64,000 nt of DNA from Sparassis latifolia (Eukaryota > Basidiomycota > Agaricomycetes > Polyporales > Sparassidaceae). The translations under genes were made by a program, and so were the position numbers. The notes beneath the pieces were generated by a model, which saw only the letters and a list, made by a program, of their open reading frames with translations, had not been told where the DNA came from and searched no databases. The stretch is taken from contig CM031559.1 of the NCBI GenBank assembly GCA_018466975.1, positions 1,984,001 to 2,048,000 on the forward strand, in the 5' to 3' direction. This document shows, piece by piece, positions 22,690 through 33,962 of this stretch. Each line of letters opens with the position of its first letter. Within the stretch, counting starts at the first letter, position 1.

Positions 22690-23050
22690 GTGTGGATTTC
22701 CCCACCCCGTATTTGAGCTGCCAGCTGCCAGGTATTTTTTGTATGTTTTGCCAGCATGGCAAATTTCAGTATGTTTTTTTCTTTTTTGGTATATTCCGTA
22801 TGTTTTGCCAGCATGGCAAATTCCAGTATGTTTTTTCTTTTTTGGTATTTTCTGTATGTTTTAAGCATCCCAAAAAGAGATTTTACATTTTATTCTGGAG
22901 GGCAAAGTACCCATATGTTTTTTTGACACACATCATAATGTCCGCAGAGAATTAGCGGGAGATTATAATGCAACCCGGTGTGGGCTGTACTGGTCACATT
23001 GTATTGAGCTTGACAGTGATTACTGTAAGGTATTATATTTTTAGTACAAG
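22690..23050 (+). repeat. Dispersed repeat family E, copy 2
   Basis: It contains two tandem copies (about 57 bp) of a block with GTATGTTTTGCCAGCATGGC, a palindrome TGCCAGCATGGCA, then the conserved core shared in inverse orientation with 6855-7215. It ends at the truncated start of the gypsy-2 leader near 23060. In both places the repeat abuts gypsy-2 sequence. Confidence 0.6.
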
Positions 23051-23639
23051 GACACCTGAGCTTCCTATCTTCGACTTTCGCGACTTTGTCGTAGATTGTC
23101 GCCTGACTTTGCGTTTACATCGCGAGCCCTCGTTTCTTCACAGGTTGCATCCCCCTTTGGCTTAGGTCGAGGTTCTGGGACCCACTCGCAATATTTTACA
23201 GTTGCGATGCCCTTCCCTTACACACAGAGCGACCCTGCTTCTCATCTTGTTTAGTTGAGTTTAGGTGTTTGTGTTGGGTGTGCGCTCATCAACATTTTTG
23301 CACAATCTATGAAGGCTCTTTTGGTCACTCTCACACCTGAAGAGCTGCTTTCTATTTCGCCTGAAGTTTGAGTGAAGTATCATGATGCTGTTACTCCCCA
23401 TCGCGTTCCAGTCTCGAATTCACCTGTAGTCGCAATGAACACAATACAGGTCAGTGACGAGAGGACATGATGACCAACCGCGACTATTGTTGAAGATGAA
23501 GACGAGGACTCCGACCCTTTTCCTTTCACATCAAATTCACCCAATGCACCTGCGATCCCAGTGCCCTCATACTTAGTTTGCGACGGCATTCTGATGTGCC
23601 CAGGGGTCTTAGTCGTGCCAGACCCTTATGAGACATAGC

Positions 23640-26600
23640 TTAAAATGCTCGCACCTGTCCAAGAACCAGAGATTCTTATAGTCACAAAGGAGTCTCATGC
23701 TTTGCGATCAATTTGGGGGCCTTGTCGATAACAAGAAGCGAATAGAGAGCATCATCAACCCAGGTTTCCAGATTGTCACAATGTCGGAAGAAGTGTGCCA
23801 TGCTCTAGGGCTCGCATATGACCCAATTATTCATCTGAACATGCAATCAGCTAATGAAGAAGTTGATCCTTCACTCGGCTTAGTCCACAATGTCGCATTC
23901 CAAGTCGCCGACATTGTTGTCTATCTTCAGATTCATGTTATTCGCACTGCAGCCTACGACATTTTATTAGGTCGCCCTTTCAACGTTCTTACAGAAAGTG
24001 TCATCAAGAACTACCACAATGCAGACCAGAATATTACAATCTCATGTCCGAACACAGGACAGCGCGTGACAATTCCTACTTTAGCATGAGGTGCTCCAAG
24101 ATTTTTGTCGGGTCTGGTTTTTTGCAACTCGAGGATTTGACCAAAAGTCGAGAAGATATTGCGATATTACTCAGATATGATCCAGGATCCATCGACCCTC
24201 TTTCCACTTTTTCTCTAGCCCAGCTTTCTTCCTTTAGCCCAGACTCTCTTACAGCTCAGTATCTCTCTGCTTGCAATTTTCCTTTTCCAGCATCCAGTTA
24301 TCTAGCATCCACCAATCCCCTTTCCATATCATCCAACAATCATTTTAGTATATCCAGCGACTCATTCTCGAGAAGTTTCGCACTTCGCGACTTTTCACGC
24401 GACATCTTTGTCACTTCGAAGAAAAAGTATAAGCCAGTAGCTCAGAAGGTCCGACCTTTGCTCGCAACGTTACCTGACAAGTTTCGCATTATCCACCACA
24501 TCAAAGGCGACCCTCTCGTGATGTTACTGCTACTCACTCCGAATCCTCCGACTTTCATTCCCACTGGTCGATACACCCAAGAACGTCGCAACAAATTTCA
24601 GAAAGCACACAAAGGTGATTTCCTTTCGCAAGCTGAGTGCGATCTCATAGATGATTTCATGTGCAAGCATGACAAAGCTTTCACCTGAAACGACAACGAG
24701 TGAGGTCGATTTCGTTCTGACTTCTTTCCTCCAGTTGAGTTTCCTGTCGTTGACCATAAGCCATGGGTCGAAAGGAATATTCCGATACCACCAGGCATTA
24801 CAACGAAGTTTGTTGCATTATTTGGAAAAAGATCGCAGCTGGAGTTTATGAGCCCTCCAACTCATCCTACAGGTCACAATGGTTTTGTATTCTCAAAAAG
24901 GACGGAAAGTCGCTTCGCCTCATTCACAGTCTCAAGCCTCTCAATGCAGTCACAATTCAGCATTCAGGTGTCCCTTTGATTCCAGAACATCTCACTGAAA
25001 AGTTTGGAGGTCGCACTTGTGGTGCGATGCTCGATCTTTATGTCGGATATGATGAACGACTTATCGCGGAGTCATCACGAGATCTCACTACATTCCAGAC
25101 ACCCTATGGAGCACTTCACCTTGTCACTCTACCCATGGGATGGTCGAATTCTGTCCCAATATTCCATGACAACATTACTCACATACTTCGCAATGAAATC
25201 CCACATGTCACTATTCCCTATGTTGACGATGTTCCTGTTGCAGGCCCAACTTCATGATATATCATGTTGGATGGCACTTGCGAGACTCTCTCCGACAATC
25301 CAGGAGTTCGCCGATTTGTTTGAGAACACTTGCAGAACCTGAATCATGTCATTCAGTGAATTAAGTACAGTGGAGGCACATTTTCTGACACCAAGAGTAT
25401 TCTCTGTGCTGAGAAGATTATGGTGGTCGGACATTGATGCACATATGAAGGATGTCTACCCGACGAATCGCGAGTAGCTGTGATCCGAAATTGGGGACCT
25501 TGTTAGTCTCTTTCCGAAGTTCGCACTTTTCTCGAAACAGTCGGAGTCATTCGCATTTTCATTAAAAACTTCGCGAAGTGTGCCAGCGTATTCATAAAGC
25601 TCACACGAAAAGGAGTTCCTTTCGAATTCGGCGAAGAACAGATAGCTGCACAAAAGTCGCTCAAAGATGCACTTCACACGATCAATTATACATCGTCCTC
25701 TCCAGTTATTCTCGCTGTCGACTCTTCCTACATCACCATCGGATTCCACCTCTGTCAATGCGATGAGAAAAATCTGCGACTTCACTACTACAATCGCGAA
25801 TGTCGCTTTTTGCAAGCAAAGCTCGAGATATACAGACTCTTTCGCACTCTTCGATATTTGCAACTTTACCTCATTGGAGTGCAGAATCTAGTCATCGAAG
25901 TAGATGCTCACTATATCAAGGGCATGCTCCGAAATCCCGACATTGCTCCCAGTGCTAGCATCAATCGCTGGATAGTCGTGATCCTCACTTTGCATTTCAC
26001 CCTAGTTCATGTTCCTGATACCTCTCATGGACCAGATGGCCTTTCGCGACATCCCCCTCAGCCAGGTGATAGCAAAATCAAAGAAGATGACGACTTTGAC
26101 AATTGGATCGACCACATACACAGTTTCCTACATTTCATCAACCTGATTCATCATGTCGTGCCCTCGAGAACTATCACAACATTTTCGAACGAAGAAGTCT
26201 CCGAGATCTGCGAGAGCTACAACCTCATTCCTCATACCGATGTCGCAAAAGCAGCCGACATTCATCTCAACCTAGTTCGCAACTGGCTCAATACTCTCAT
26301 TTATCCCCCAGAGCTTTCCGACATCAAGTATACAAACTTCACATGATATTGTGTCAACTTCTTTATAGATGACCAGCAACTTTGGAGAAAAGACTCGCAA
26401 GGAGCACACAAGCTTGTTGTCAGTCCAGAAGATCGCATGCAAATTCTCCACTCTTGTCACGACCTACAAGGACATCAAGGTATCTTCGTGATGCACTCTC
26501 TCATCTGTGAGTGATTTTGGTGGCCTCAGTCATATAGCGACATCGTGTGGTATGTTTGCTCTTGCCATATGTGCCAACAGCAGCAGACGGGACAAGTTCT

Positions 26601-27660
26601 CATCCCTCCGACCATTGCGACACCTGCTCTGCTTTTCGCGAAGACCCATATGAACACAATGCATCTTTCGATGTCGAATGGGTACAAATATCTCATCCAA
26701 GCTCACTGCGTTCTCTCCTTCTATCCAGAATGGCGTGCACTTCGTTCTGAAAATGCGAAATCTCTCAGAGAGTGGATCTTCCAGGATATTCTATGTCGCT
26801 GAGGATCTCTGAGTGAAATAGTCACAGATAATGGGTCAGCCTTCGTGAAAGCGACAGCATATCTCGCAAAGTGATACCATATCAATCATATTCGCATCAG
26901 TGGCTACAAATCACGAGCAAATGGCATAGTCGAGCGACCTCACTTCGATATTCGACAAGTGCTATTTAAGGCAGCTGATGGCGACATGAAAAAGTGGTCG
27001 CAAGTCGTGCACTCTGTCTTTTGGTCAGAGAGAATTACAATCTGATGTCACATGGGCTGTTCGCCCTATTTCGCAGTTACTGGAGTTCATTCTATCATCC
27101 CACTGGACATTTCCAAAGTGACATATCTCCAACCCCCTCCGACTTCAATTCTCTCCACTACCGATCTTATCGCACGTCATGCTATTGCTTTGCAAAAGCA
27201 TTCAGACCAACTCGCGACACTTCATTTGAAAGTCTACGAAGCCCGTATCCAAGCCGCGATTCATTTTGAGCATGACCACAATCAGACAATTCACGACTAC
27301 AATTTTATTCGCGGAGTTCTCATTCTCATTCGCAACACACAGATAGAGCAGGCTCTCAATCGCAAAATGCATGCAAGATACCTCGGACCTCTCATTGTTG
27401 TTTCGCAAAATCGCAGAGGTGCATATATCCTTTGCGAACTCGACAGCTCGGTACTCGATCGACCCATTGCTGCTTTTTAAGTAATTTCCTACCTTGCGCG
27501 AAAGTATCTTCCACTCCCCAATGATTTCTTTGACCTCCCCAAATCGCAACTTCCGAGATGCAGAACTCGACAAGTCAAGGAGACGATGATGATTTAGATT
27601 TTGACCTTGCAGCGACTCCAGAAGATGACTCCGAAGATTGTGATGATGAAGAAGATTAGT
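23640..27660 (+). pseudogene. Gypsy-2 polyprotein, copy B (protease, RT, RNase H, integrase)
   Basis: The order is canonical for Ty3/gypsy. Protease: IINPGFQIVTM, where the catalytic DPG-type Asp is Asn, and AAYDILLGRPF. Reverse transcriptase: AAGVYEPSNSSYRSQWF, LRLIHSLKPLNAVT, LVTLPMGWSNSVP and a YVDD box. RNase H: AVDSS, KLEIYRLF and VEVDAHY keep the D-E-D residues. Integrase: HSCHDLQGHQG...CSCHMCQQ, then HMNTMHLS with the first catalytic Asp changed to Asn, VTDNGSAF and NGIVERPHF. A C-terminal part ends near LGPLIVVSQNRRGAYIL. Many stops and frameshifts interrupt it. Several stops are CGA-to-TGA changes relative to copy A (for example CE*FWWPQ against CERFWWPQ). It cannot make enzyme. Confidence 0.85.
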
Positions 27661-29367
27661 TTTTATCCACAGACCACCTCCTCTCAGTTTCCTCCATATA
27701 GTTCCACAGTTCAACTCTCTCTGACTTCGCGCTCTTGTTTAATCTCTCACAACTTTTCTCTCTTTCATTATAGATCATTGCCTGACCTCACTGACTGAGG
27801 ACAGTCACAGTTTCAGTTGGGAGAAGGACAAGTATACCATTCATAATGTTCCGACATCACAACATTTTTTGATTCTCTCATTTTTCTCTAAGTCCCCACT
27901 CAGTTCCTTTGCGATATTTTTCCATCTCTCAAAAATCACAAAAAGACGTATTCCCTTTCGCTTTCCACCAGAAATTTTCTCTTTCATACAGATACTGCAT
28001 TACAGGATGTTTACAAGGACAGAAGATGACGAAGAAAGACGATGAAGAAATGTCACGACATTGCGCAGCATCGCGAGGACTCGGTTTACTTTGCACCAGC
28101 CCCTACTCCTCATCCTCATCCTTGCTTTTGCTTCAGATCTCAGTCGACCCCTCCAGCGACAGTTTTTGTGATCGTGCCCACGACATTTTCTATTCACAGT
28201 GATATTCTCGCGACTTCAGAGATCGCACTACCATTTCTATGCAGACTTGGATTCCAGTTTCGCATTTTGCATCACAGATATCGGAAGACCTACCAGAGCA
28301 GAGACGAGACAGAGAGCGATGAAGAGAGCACTAGGTCGACTTTCAGGCACAATCTTGAGGTAGCCTCAAAGCATCGGAAGTCATCGTATCATCACATTTC
28401 CAGTTCGCATTACAATGCAGACACTCGAGTGACATATTCGACTACTGCGCTTCACGATCCGATCAGACCGAGGACCGAGGATGGTTCATAATTCAGTTGG
28501 GAGGAGATGATATGCTCCCAGACCTCCTGGCCTCTAAAAACGTGTTTTTCAGCAATCGCTCAGACCTCACTACTCTATGTATTAGCCTCTGAGATGCATC
28601 CGACCCTTTTGCGACCTTCTGCAAACTTTCCGACAATGCGTGACCTCTCGTTTGACTTTGCTCAATTCCTCGCGACTTCTCTCTGAGATTCGACATTCTT
28701 TCGTCACTCATACGCCACTCTTGCATCTCTCCACTGTCGGATATGACTTACCTGTTGTCCTTTGGTCTAGTCCAATGCGCTCTGGCTAATTTTCTTCTAA
28801 GTCCGTACCTCCCCGACATCGTGCCACCTTTTTGGATGTCGCACTGACTCCCTGGTTCATCATGCCGACTTATCGGTGTCGCACGATGGTCGTGACCCCT
28901 TGTTTTGCAAATCTCATTCCTTTTATCGTTCGACTTTCCCCTTCAAGCCCCCTACCTTTGTGCTGGACTGGAGATGCCGTTAGAGTGTTCCATGTGGTTC
29001 AGGACAAGTAGCATATGTTGTCTTTCGATTTTCCTCTACTTTACCATTCTTCTCTATCGCTAACGTACGACATTCACCTCTCCACTCCCTTTACCTATTT
29101 TTCCATTGGTCCTAGACCATTGCGACTCTTTCTGATGTTAGGATCTATCTTTCGATATTTCACGACTTTCGCATTTCACTTCCCCATTTTCCCCCTCTAT
29201 AAATACCTGCTGTATCTATGTCAATTATGGTCGAAGACCAGTAGGAGACTTCCCCCTTCACTTCAGATCACCGAGAAACTGTGTTTACTGCGATAGCGAC
29301 TTCGAACTGCGATATACCCCACTGTGATATAGCGAGACTGCTATACTTTGAGACTGTATACTGCAAC

Positions 29368-30011
29368 TGTTACGCGGCAGTGAAACACGAGCGTATAGTC
29401 GAGTCGTCACAAGACAAGGTCTTAGTCTAAGACACAAGTCCGTTCAAGTGACACTTCTGGCGATGTCCTCCCACTGAAGGTCGATCAGAGTTTGTTCTTA
29501 TGACTCGTAGTAGCTGTCTGCTACTGACGGTCGATCTTAGTCAAAGGCAAGTGAAAAGCTGGTTTAATGATAACCAGGTCGAGATGGGGATCCAGCTCGA
29601 TGAGGTTGTCTACTTATACAAAAGGTATCCGCAGTACTACACAGTAATATGGGATCGTTCATTGGCTAGATAAGGTGAAACGATGTCTGGGCAAGGTAAC
29701 AGCGAGGAAGTAATATGTATGAGAAAGCTGAGTAAGGTCGTGAGAGATAATCAGTACTAATGGGGATAACAAGTCGTGTATCAGAATGAAGTAAAGATGA
29801 GGCATACATGCATGTCTTGCATGTGTGATAAGAAGAAGGTCCGGAGTTGGATCCGATGTAACCCTATGTTAGGAGTTCTGGACATCTTGGATAAAGAATC
29901 AGAGGTTGCGCTCCGATGAGTCGCGTGTTGGATCACGTGGTCTGGTAACATAAAGGGAGCAAAGAGAAAGAAAAAGGAAAAGACGCACCACAAGTGAGGA
30001 GCATTGTAACA
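29368..30011 (-). mobile_element. Solo LTR of gypsy-1
   Basis: 644 bp, from TGTTACGCGGCAG to GCATTGTAACA on the plus strand, with TGTTAC...GTAACA termini. The 5-bp duplication GCAAC flanks it (29363-29367, 30012-30016). It matches the LTRs at 32292 and 39640 with more differences than these show to each other, so it is an older insertion left after LTR-LTR recombination. Orientation follows the full element (minus). Confidence 0.9.
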
Positions 30012-30731
30012 GCAACTGTGATAGCAAACTGCGACACTGCAATAGTGACATAGCGATATAGCGATAGCAACCTGTGTTAGTCTTAATCCAACTTTTGCAT
30101 TAGACTGACTGCAACTTCGTCGAGATGGTGAATACTGTGTTTCCTCATAGTGTTCTACCCCCACAGATAGTTCCCTTCCCATTTGCAATTTAGTTCGCCT
30201 TCGCCTACGAGTTTATCGTGTTGCGACTTTAGCTTCCTACCTTCGACTTTCGCGACTTTGTCGTAGATTGTCACCCGACTTCACGTTTACATCGCAAGCC
30301 CTCATTTCTTTACAGGTTGCATCCCCCTTTGGCTTAGGTCGAGGTTCTGGGACCCACTTGCTTTATTTTACAGTTGTGATGTCCTTCCCTCACACACAAA
30401 TTGCACCCTACTTCTCATTTGTTTTAGTTGGGTTTAGGTGTTTGTGTCGGGTGTGCACTCATCAGCATTCCCGTCGACTTCACAGACATTCTAGTTGCCC
30501 TACAGAATCGCCCACAAGATCGACAAGCAGTGGTTTCTATGCCAGCTGTGGTTCCCACCATTGTATTACAATTGCCCACAACACTGGGTAGGCCATTGTG
30601 CACAACTCATGAACCATTGTAATTGTAATAACACTGGGCACATTGTAATACAATGACAATTACAATGCCGGCCACATTGTAATACAATGACAATTACAAT
30701 GCTGGCCACATTGTAATTGAAAAAAAAAGTA

Positions 30732-30822
30732 TTCACAGTGAGAGTTGAACCCCTGACCTCATGGCCAGATATTTGCTTATGTAAGCTACACAAGTTATGT
30801 GCTCTAACCACTACATTATTGG
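30732..30822 (-). promoter_or_regulatory. tRNA-like module, left arm of C
   Basis: The minus strand shows AATGTAGTGGTTAGAGCAC (box A-like, close to real tRNA D-arm text) and GGGGTTCAACTC (box B-like, 30742-30753). The spacer GTAGCTTACATAAGC resembles the spacer in element A. Confidence 0.55.
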
Positions 30823-31119
30823 TGCTTGCTGTTGCTTCAAGCTCAATTGTATATAATGAGTCTGTCCACTACAATATAATATACAAGCTTCTATTACAAA
30901 TACTTCTAATGCTTTAAAGTAATAGTATTAGATATAATATTAGAATGTGCATTATATCTTAAAAGGATATTAGAAAGAAACATAATGAGAAATAAGGAGT
31001 TAGAATGTTATATAATGGAACAGTAACAAGTGTTAGTATTTGTAATAGAAGCTTATATATTATAGTGTAGTGGACAGACTCATTATATACAATTGAGGTT
31101 GAAGCAACAGCAAGCACCA

Positions 31120-31204
31120 ATAATGTAGTGGTTAGAGCACATAACTTGTGTAGCTTACATAAGCAAATCTCCGGCCATAAGGTCAGGGGTTTATCACTGT
31201 GAAC
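31120..31204 (+). promoter_or_regulatory. tRNA-like module, right arm of C
   Basis: Box A-like AATGTAGTGGTTAGAGCAC is seen at 31122-31140. Box B has decayed to GGGTTTATCAC, and a T-run follows at about 31208. This is the inverted partner of the left-arm module. Confidence 0.45.
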
Positions 31205-32291
31205 ACTTCTTTTTTCAATTACAATGTGGCCGGCATTGTAATTGCCATTGTATTACAATGTGCCCAGTGTTATTACAATTACAATGGCTGGTGAGTTGTG
31301 CACAATGGCCTGCCCAGTGTTGTGATGCCCAGTGTTGTGAGCAATTGTAATACAATGATGGCCACCACTAGTGTCTATGCAGCGAGCATTAGAAATGGTC
31401 AAGTGAATGCAGACGGTCAGACAAGAGCTCATCGCAGCAGAGAAAAGGACAAGTAGAGCCCGAACCAGAGTTGACCAAGTATGGTCTTTGATGCACAGTA
31501 TGGTCACTCGTACAGTGTAAGAGATCTGGAGGGAGCATGGGGATGAAAACATCGGACACATTCTTGGATACACCAATAATGCAATACCCACATCCGCCCC
31601 TCGCTCATCACCAGAACCAATTTCTGTTCGACCTCGCCCTCCTCATTCACACGTATCTACAGGTCGATTCCCACTATCACAACCCTCCTTCTCACTTGCA
31701 TCGACTTCTTCGCATCGCAGTCATCCTTACTGTGATGAACGTACACATGAATAAGGACCACGAACTGGCTGACGAATATGCTACAGATGTGGAGGTGATC
31801 ATTATGTTCGAGGCTGCCCCCGATGACGATGAAGGCTATAATATATCTTGTGGGACAAGAAATGTTAGACGAGAGCTGATGTTACAATGCTCCTCAGTTA
31901 TGGCACATCTTTTTTTTTTCTTTTCTTCGTTCCCATTACTTTATCAGACCATGTGATCTACCACGTGACTCATCGGAATGCAACCTCCGATTCTCCACCC
32001 AGGCACTCAGAACCCCTAGTCTAGGGTTACACCGGATCCAACTCCGGACCTTTTTCTTATCACACATGCAAGACAAGCATGTATACCTCATCTTTACCTT
32101 GTTCTGATACATGACTTGTTATCCCCATTAGTACTGATTATCTCTCACAATCTTACTCAGCTTTCCCATACATATTACTTCCTCGCTGTTACCTTGTCCA
32201 GACATCGTTTCACCTTATCTAGCCAATGAATGATCCCGTATTACTGTGTAGTACTGCGGATACCTTTTGTATAAGTAGTTGACCTCGTCAA

Positions 32292-32932
32292 TGTTACGCG
32301 GCAGCGAAACACGAGCGTCAAGTCGAGTTGTCACGAGACAAGGTCTTAGTCTAAGACACAAGTCCGTTCAAGTGACACTTCTGGCGATGTCCTCGCACTG
32401 AAGGTTGATCAGAGTTCGTTCTTATGACTTGTAGTAGCTGTCTGCTACTAACGGTCGATTTCAGTCAAAGGCAAGTGAAAAGCTGGTTTAATGGTAACCA
32501 GGTCGAGATGGGGATCCAGCTCGACAAGGTCGTCTATTTATACAAAAGGTATCTGCAGTACTACGCAGTAATGCGGGATCCTTCATTGGCTAGATAAGGT
32601 GAAACAATATCTGGGCAGGGTAACGGCAAGAAAGTAATATGTATGAGAAAGCTGAGTAAGGTCGTGAAAGATAATCAGTACTAATGGGGATAACGAGTCG
32701 TGTATCAGAACGAGGTAAAGATGAGGCATACATGCACGTCTTGCATGTGTGATAAGAAGAAGGTCCGGAGTTGGATCCGGTGTAACCCCAGACTAGGGGT
32801 TCTGGACATCTGGGTAAAGAATCAGAGGTTGCGCTCCGATGAGTCACGTGTTGGATCACGTGGTCTGGTAACGTAAAGGGAACAAGGAAAAGAAAAAGAA
32901 AAGATGTGCCACAAGTGAGGAGCGTTGTAACA
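32292..32932 (-). repeat. 3' LTR of gypsy-1
   Basis: 641 bp. On the element strand it contains a TATAAATA box and the ATCTCGACCT word described for the 5' LTR. Confidence 0.95.
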
Positions 32933-32979
32933 TCAGCTCCCGTCTAACGTTTCTTGTCCCACAAGAAATATTGTGATCT

Positions 32980-33723
32980 TCATCGTCGTCGGGGGCAGTC
33001 GCGAACATAATGATCTCCTCCACATCTGTAGCATGTCCGCCGACTGGTTCGTGATCCTTGTTCGGGGATACGTCCATCCCTGTAGGGATGACTGCGACAC
33101 GAAGAAGTGGATGCGGTCGAGAAAGATGGTTGGGATAACGGAGATCGTCCGCTGGGTACGTGCGAACGAGGAGGGCGAGGTCGAACGGGAATTGGTTCTG
33201 GCAACGAGCGAGGAGTGGATGCGGGTATTCCATCAGTGGTGTATCCGAGGATGTGTCCAATGTCTTCGTCCCCATGCTCCCTCCAAATCTCCTGTGCTGT
33301 ACGAGTGACCGTACTGCGCATTAATGACCAGACTTGGTCGACTCTGGTTCGGGCTCTACTCGTCCTTTCCTCTGCTGCGATGAGCTCTTGTCTGGCCGTC
33401 TGCATCCACTCGACCATTTCTAATGCTCATTGCATGGAAACCACCGCTTGTCGATCTTGCGGGCAATTTCGTAAGGCGACGAGGATATCTGTGAAGTCGA
33501 CAGGAACACGGATAGCTGAGACCAGACGTGTGGCAAATTCTTGTTCGTCCGATGCGTGACTGAGTTCGATAGAAGGTGAGGGCGATGAGGCGCGGATAAA
33601 GGGTGTCTGTGCTCGAGAGGGTACTCCATTGACAAGCGTAGGCGATGCGGGTATGCTCATAATTGTGGAGGCGACTTCAGCGAGTATATTGTGAACAAGG
33701 TCGTCTATAGCGGAAGTGGGCAT
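32980..33723 (-). pseudogene. Gypsy-1 ORF3: extra zinc-knuckle protein between pol and the 3' LTR
   Basis: On the minus strand one frame runs from MPTSAIDDLVHN (33723) to CYRCGGDHYVRDC at the end (stop near 32980), about 248 codons with one in-frame TGA in the middle (SMQ*ALEMVEWM). The older copy at 31381 has CGA at that codon, so the ancestral frame was open. The N-terminal half is Ser/Pro-rich. The middle is charged and probably helical (ARQELIAAEERTSRARTRV). A basic Arg/Ser/Pro region leads to a zinc knuckle with spacing C-x2-C-x3-H-x4-C. Gag has its own separate knuckle. A role in nucleic-acid binding or packaging is inference; it sits where env-like or accessory ORFs occur. Confidence 0.6.
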
Positions 33724-33749
33724 TGATGATATATCATCTTCTCCTCCTT

Positions 33750-33962
33750 TTATACCTTTCGGTCATTAAGGGGATCACGGTTATCTGTGATGTGAAATAG
33801 AATGTCGTGGATCCGGGTAATAATCAAATAGATGAAAATCCATTGGACGATAAAGAGTATTCCCACAGAGATAAGAGCTGCCTGATCAGTTCCAGGCATC
33901 GTTCTGATCACCCCAGCCGTTAGCGTGTGGGCTGTCTCACGTGAAGAGTGTGTGTTCGACAA
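33750..33962 (-). CDS. Small membrane ORF of gypsy-1, downstream of pol
   Basis: 70 codons. A single strongly hydrophobic segment (ALISVGILFIVQWIFIYLII) sits in the middle, preceded by a hydrophilic part and followed by a charged tail. An internal ATG would start a product of about 49 residues (MPGTDQAALIS...). Its start overlaps the end of the 41-codon ORF upstream by 26 bp, in another frame. No homologue is recognised; function unknown. Confidence 0.35.
   Translation of the reverse strand: MSNTHSSRETAHTLTAGVIRTMPGTDQAALISVGILFIVQWIFIYLIITRIHDILFHITDNRDPLNDRKV

Larger units (their letters stand above)
23060..30467 (+). mobile_element. Ty3/gypsy-2 element, copy B, decayed, with a second leader at its end
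   Basis: The 5' leader (CTTCGACTTTCGCGACTTTG to about 23300) recurs at 30245-30467. The sequence therefore runs leader, pol, long 3' non-coding/LTR region and leader again, and the last part probably belongs to a neighbouring truncated copy. A TATA-like CTATAAATACC lies at about 29197. A short-period run of GCGATA/ACTGCGA motifs lies around 29290-30070, and the gypsy-1 solo LTR sits within it. LTR borders could not be fixed. Stretches 27700-29300 hold no gene that I can support. Confidence 0.65.
30543..31373. mobile_element. Palindromic element C with tRNA-like modules
   Basis: The ends are CAGCTGTGGTTCCCACC and, inverted, CACTAGTGGTGGCCATC. Arms of about 340-360 bp surround a spacer of about 130 bp. 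The 7-bp repeat TCTATGC flanks it (30536-30542, 31374-31380). The intact gypsy-1 ORF3 at 33430 shows the empty site with one copy of the similar word CCATGC, which confirms the boundaries. The arms are rich in ATTGTAATACAATG palindromes. Confidence 0.85.
30468..32291 (+). pseudogene. Older, plus-oriented gypsy-1 3' end (ORF3 remnant and 3' LTR part)
   Basis: 30468-31879 (without element C) is the inverse homologue of 33520-32933, that is the ORF3 region. 31880-32291 is the first 412 bp of a 641-bp LTR, which continues at 40286-40514 after the younger insertion. At the site where the young copy has a TGA in ORF3, this copy reads CGA (Arg), but it has its own stops (for example TGG to TGA next to it). 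Its left edge joins the gypsy-2 leader abruptly at about 30467. Confidence 0.8.
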
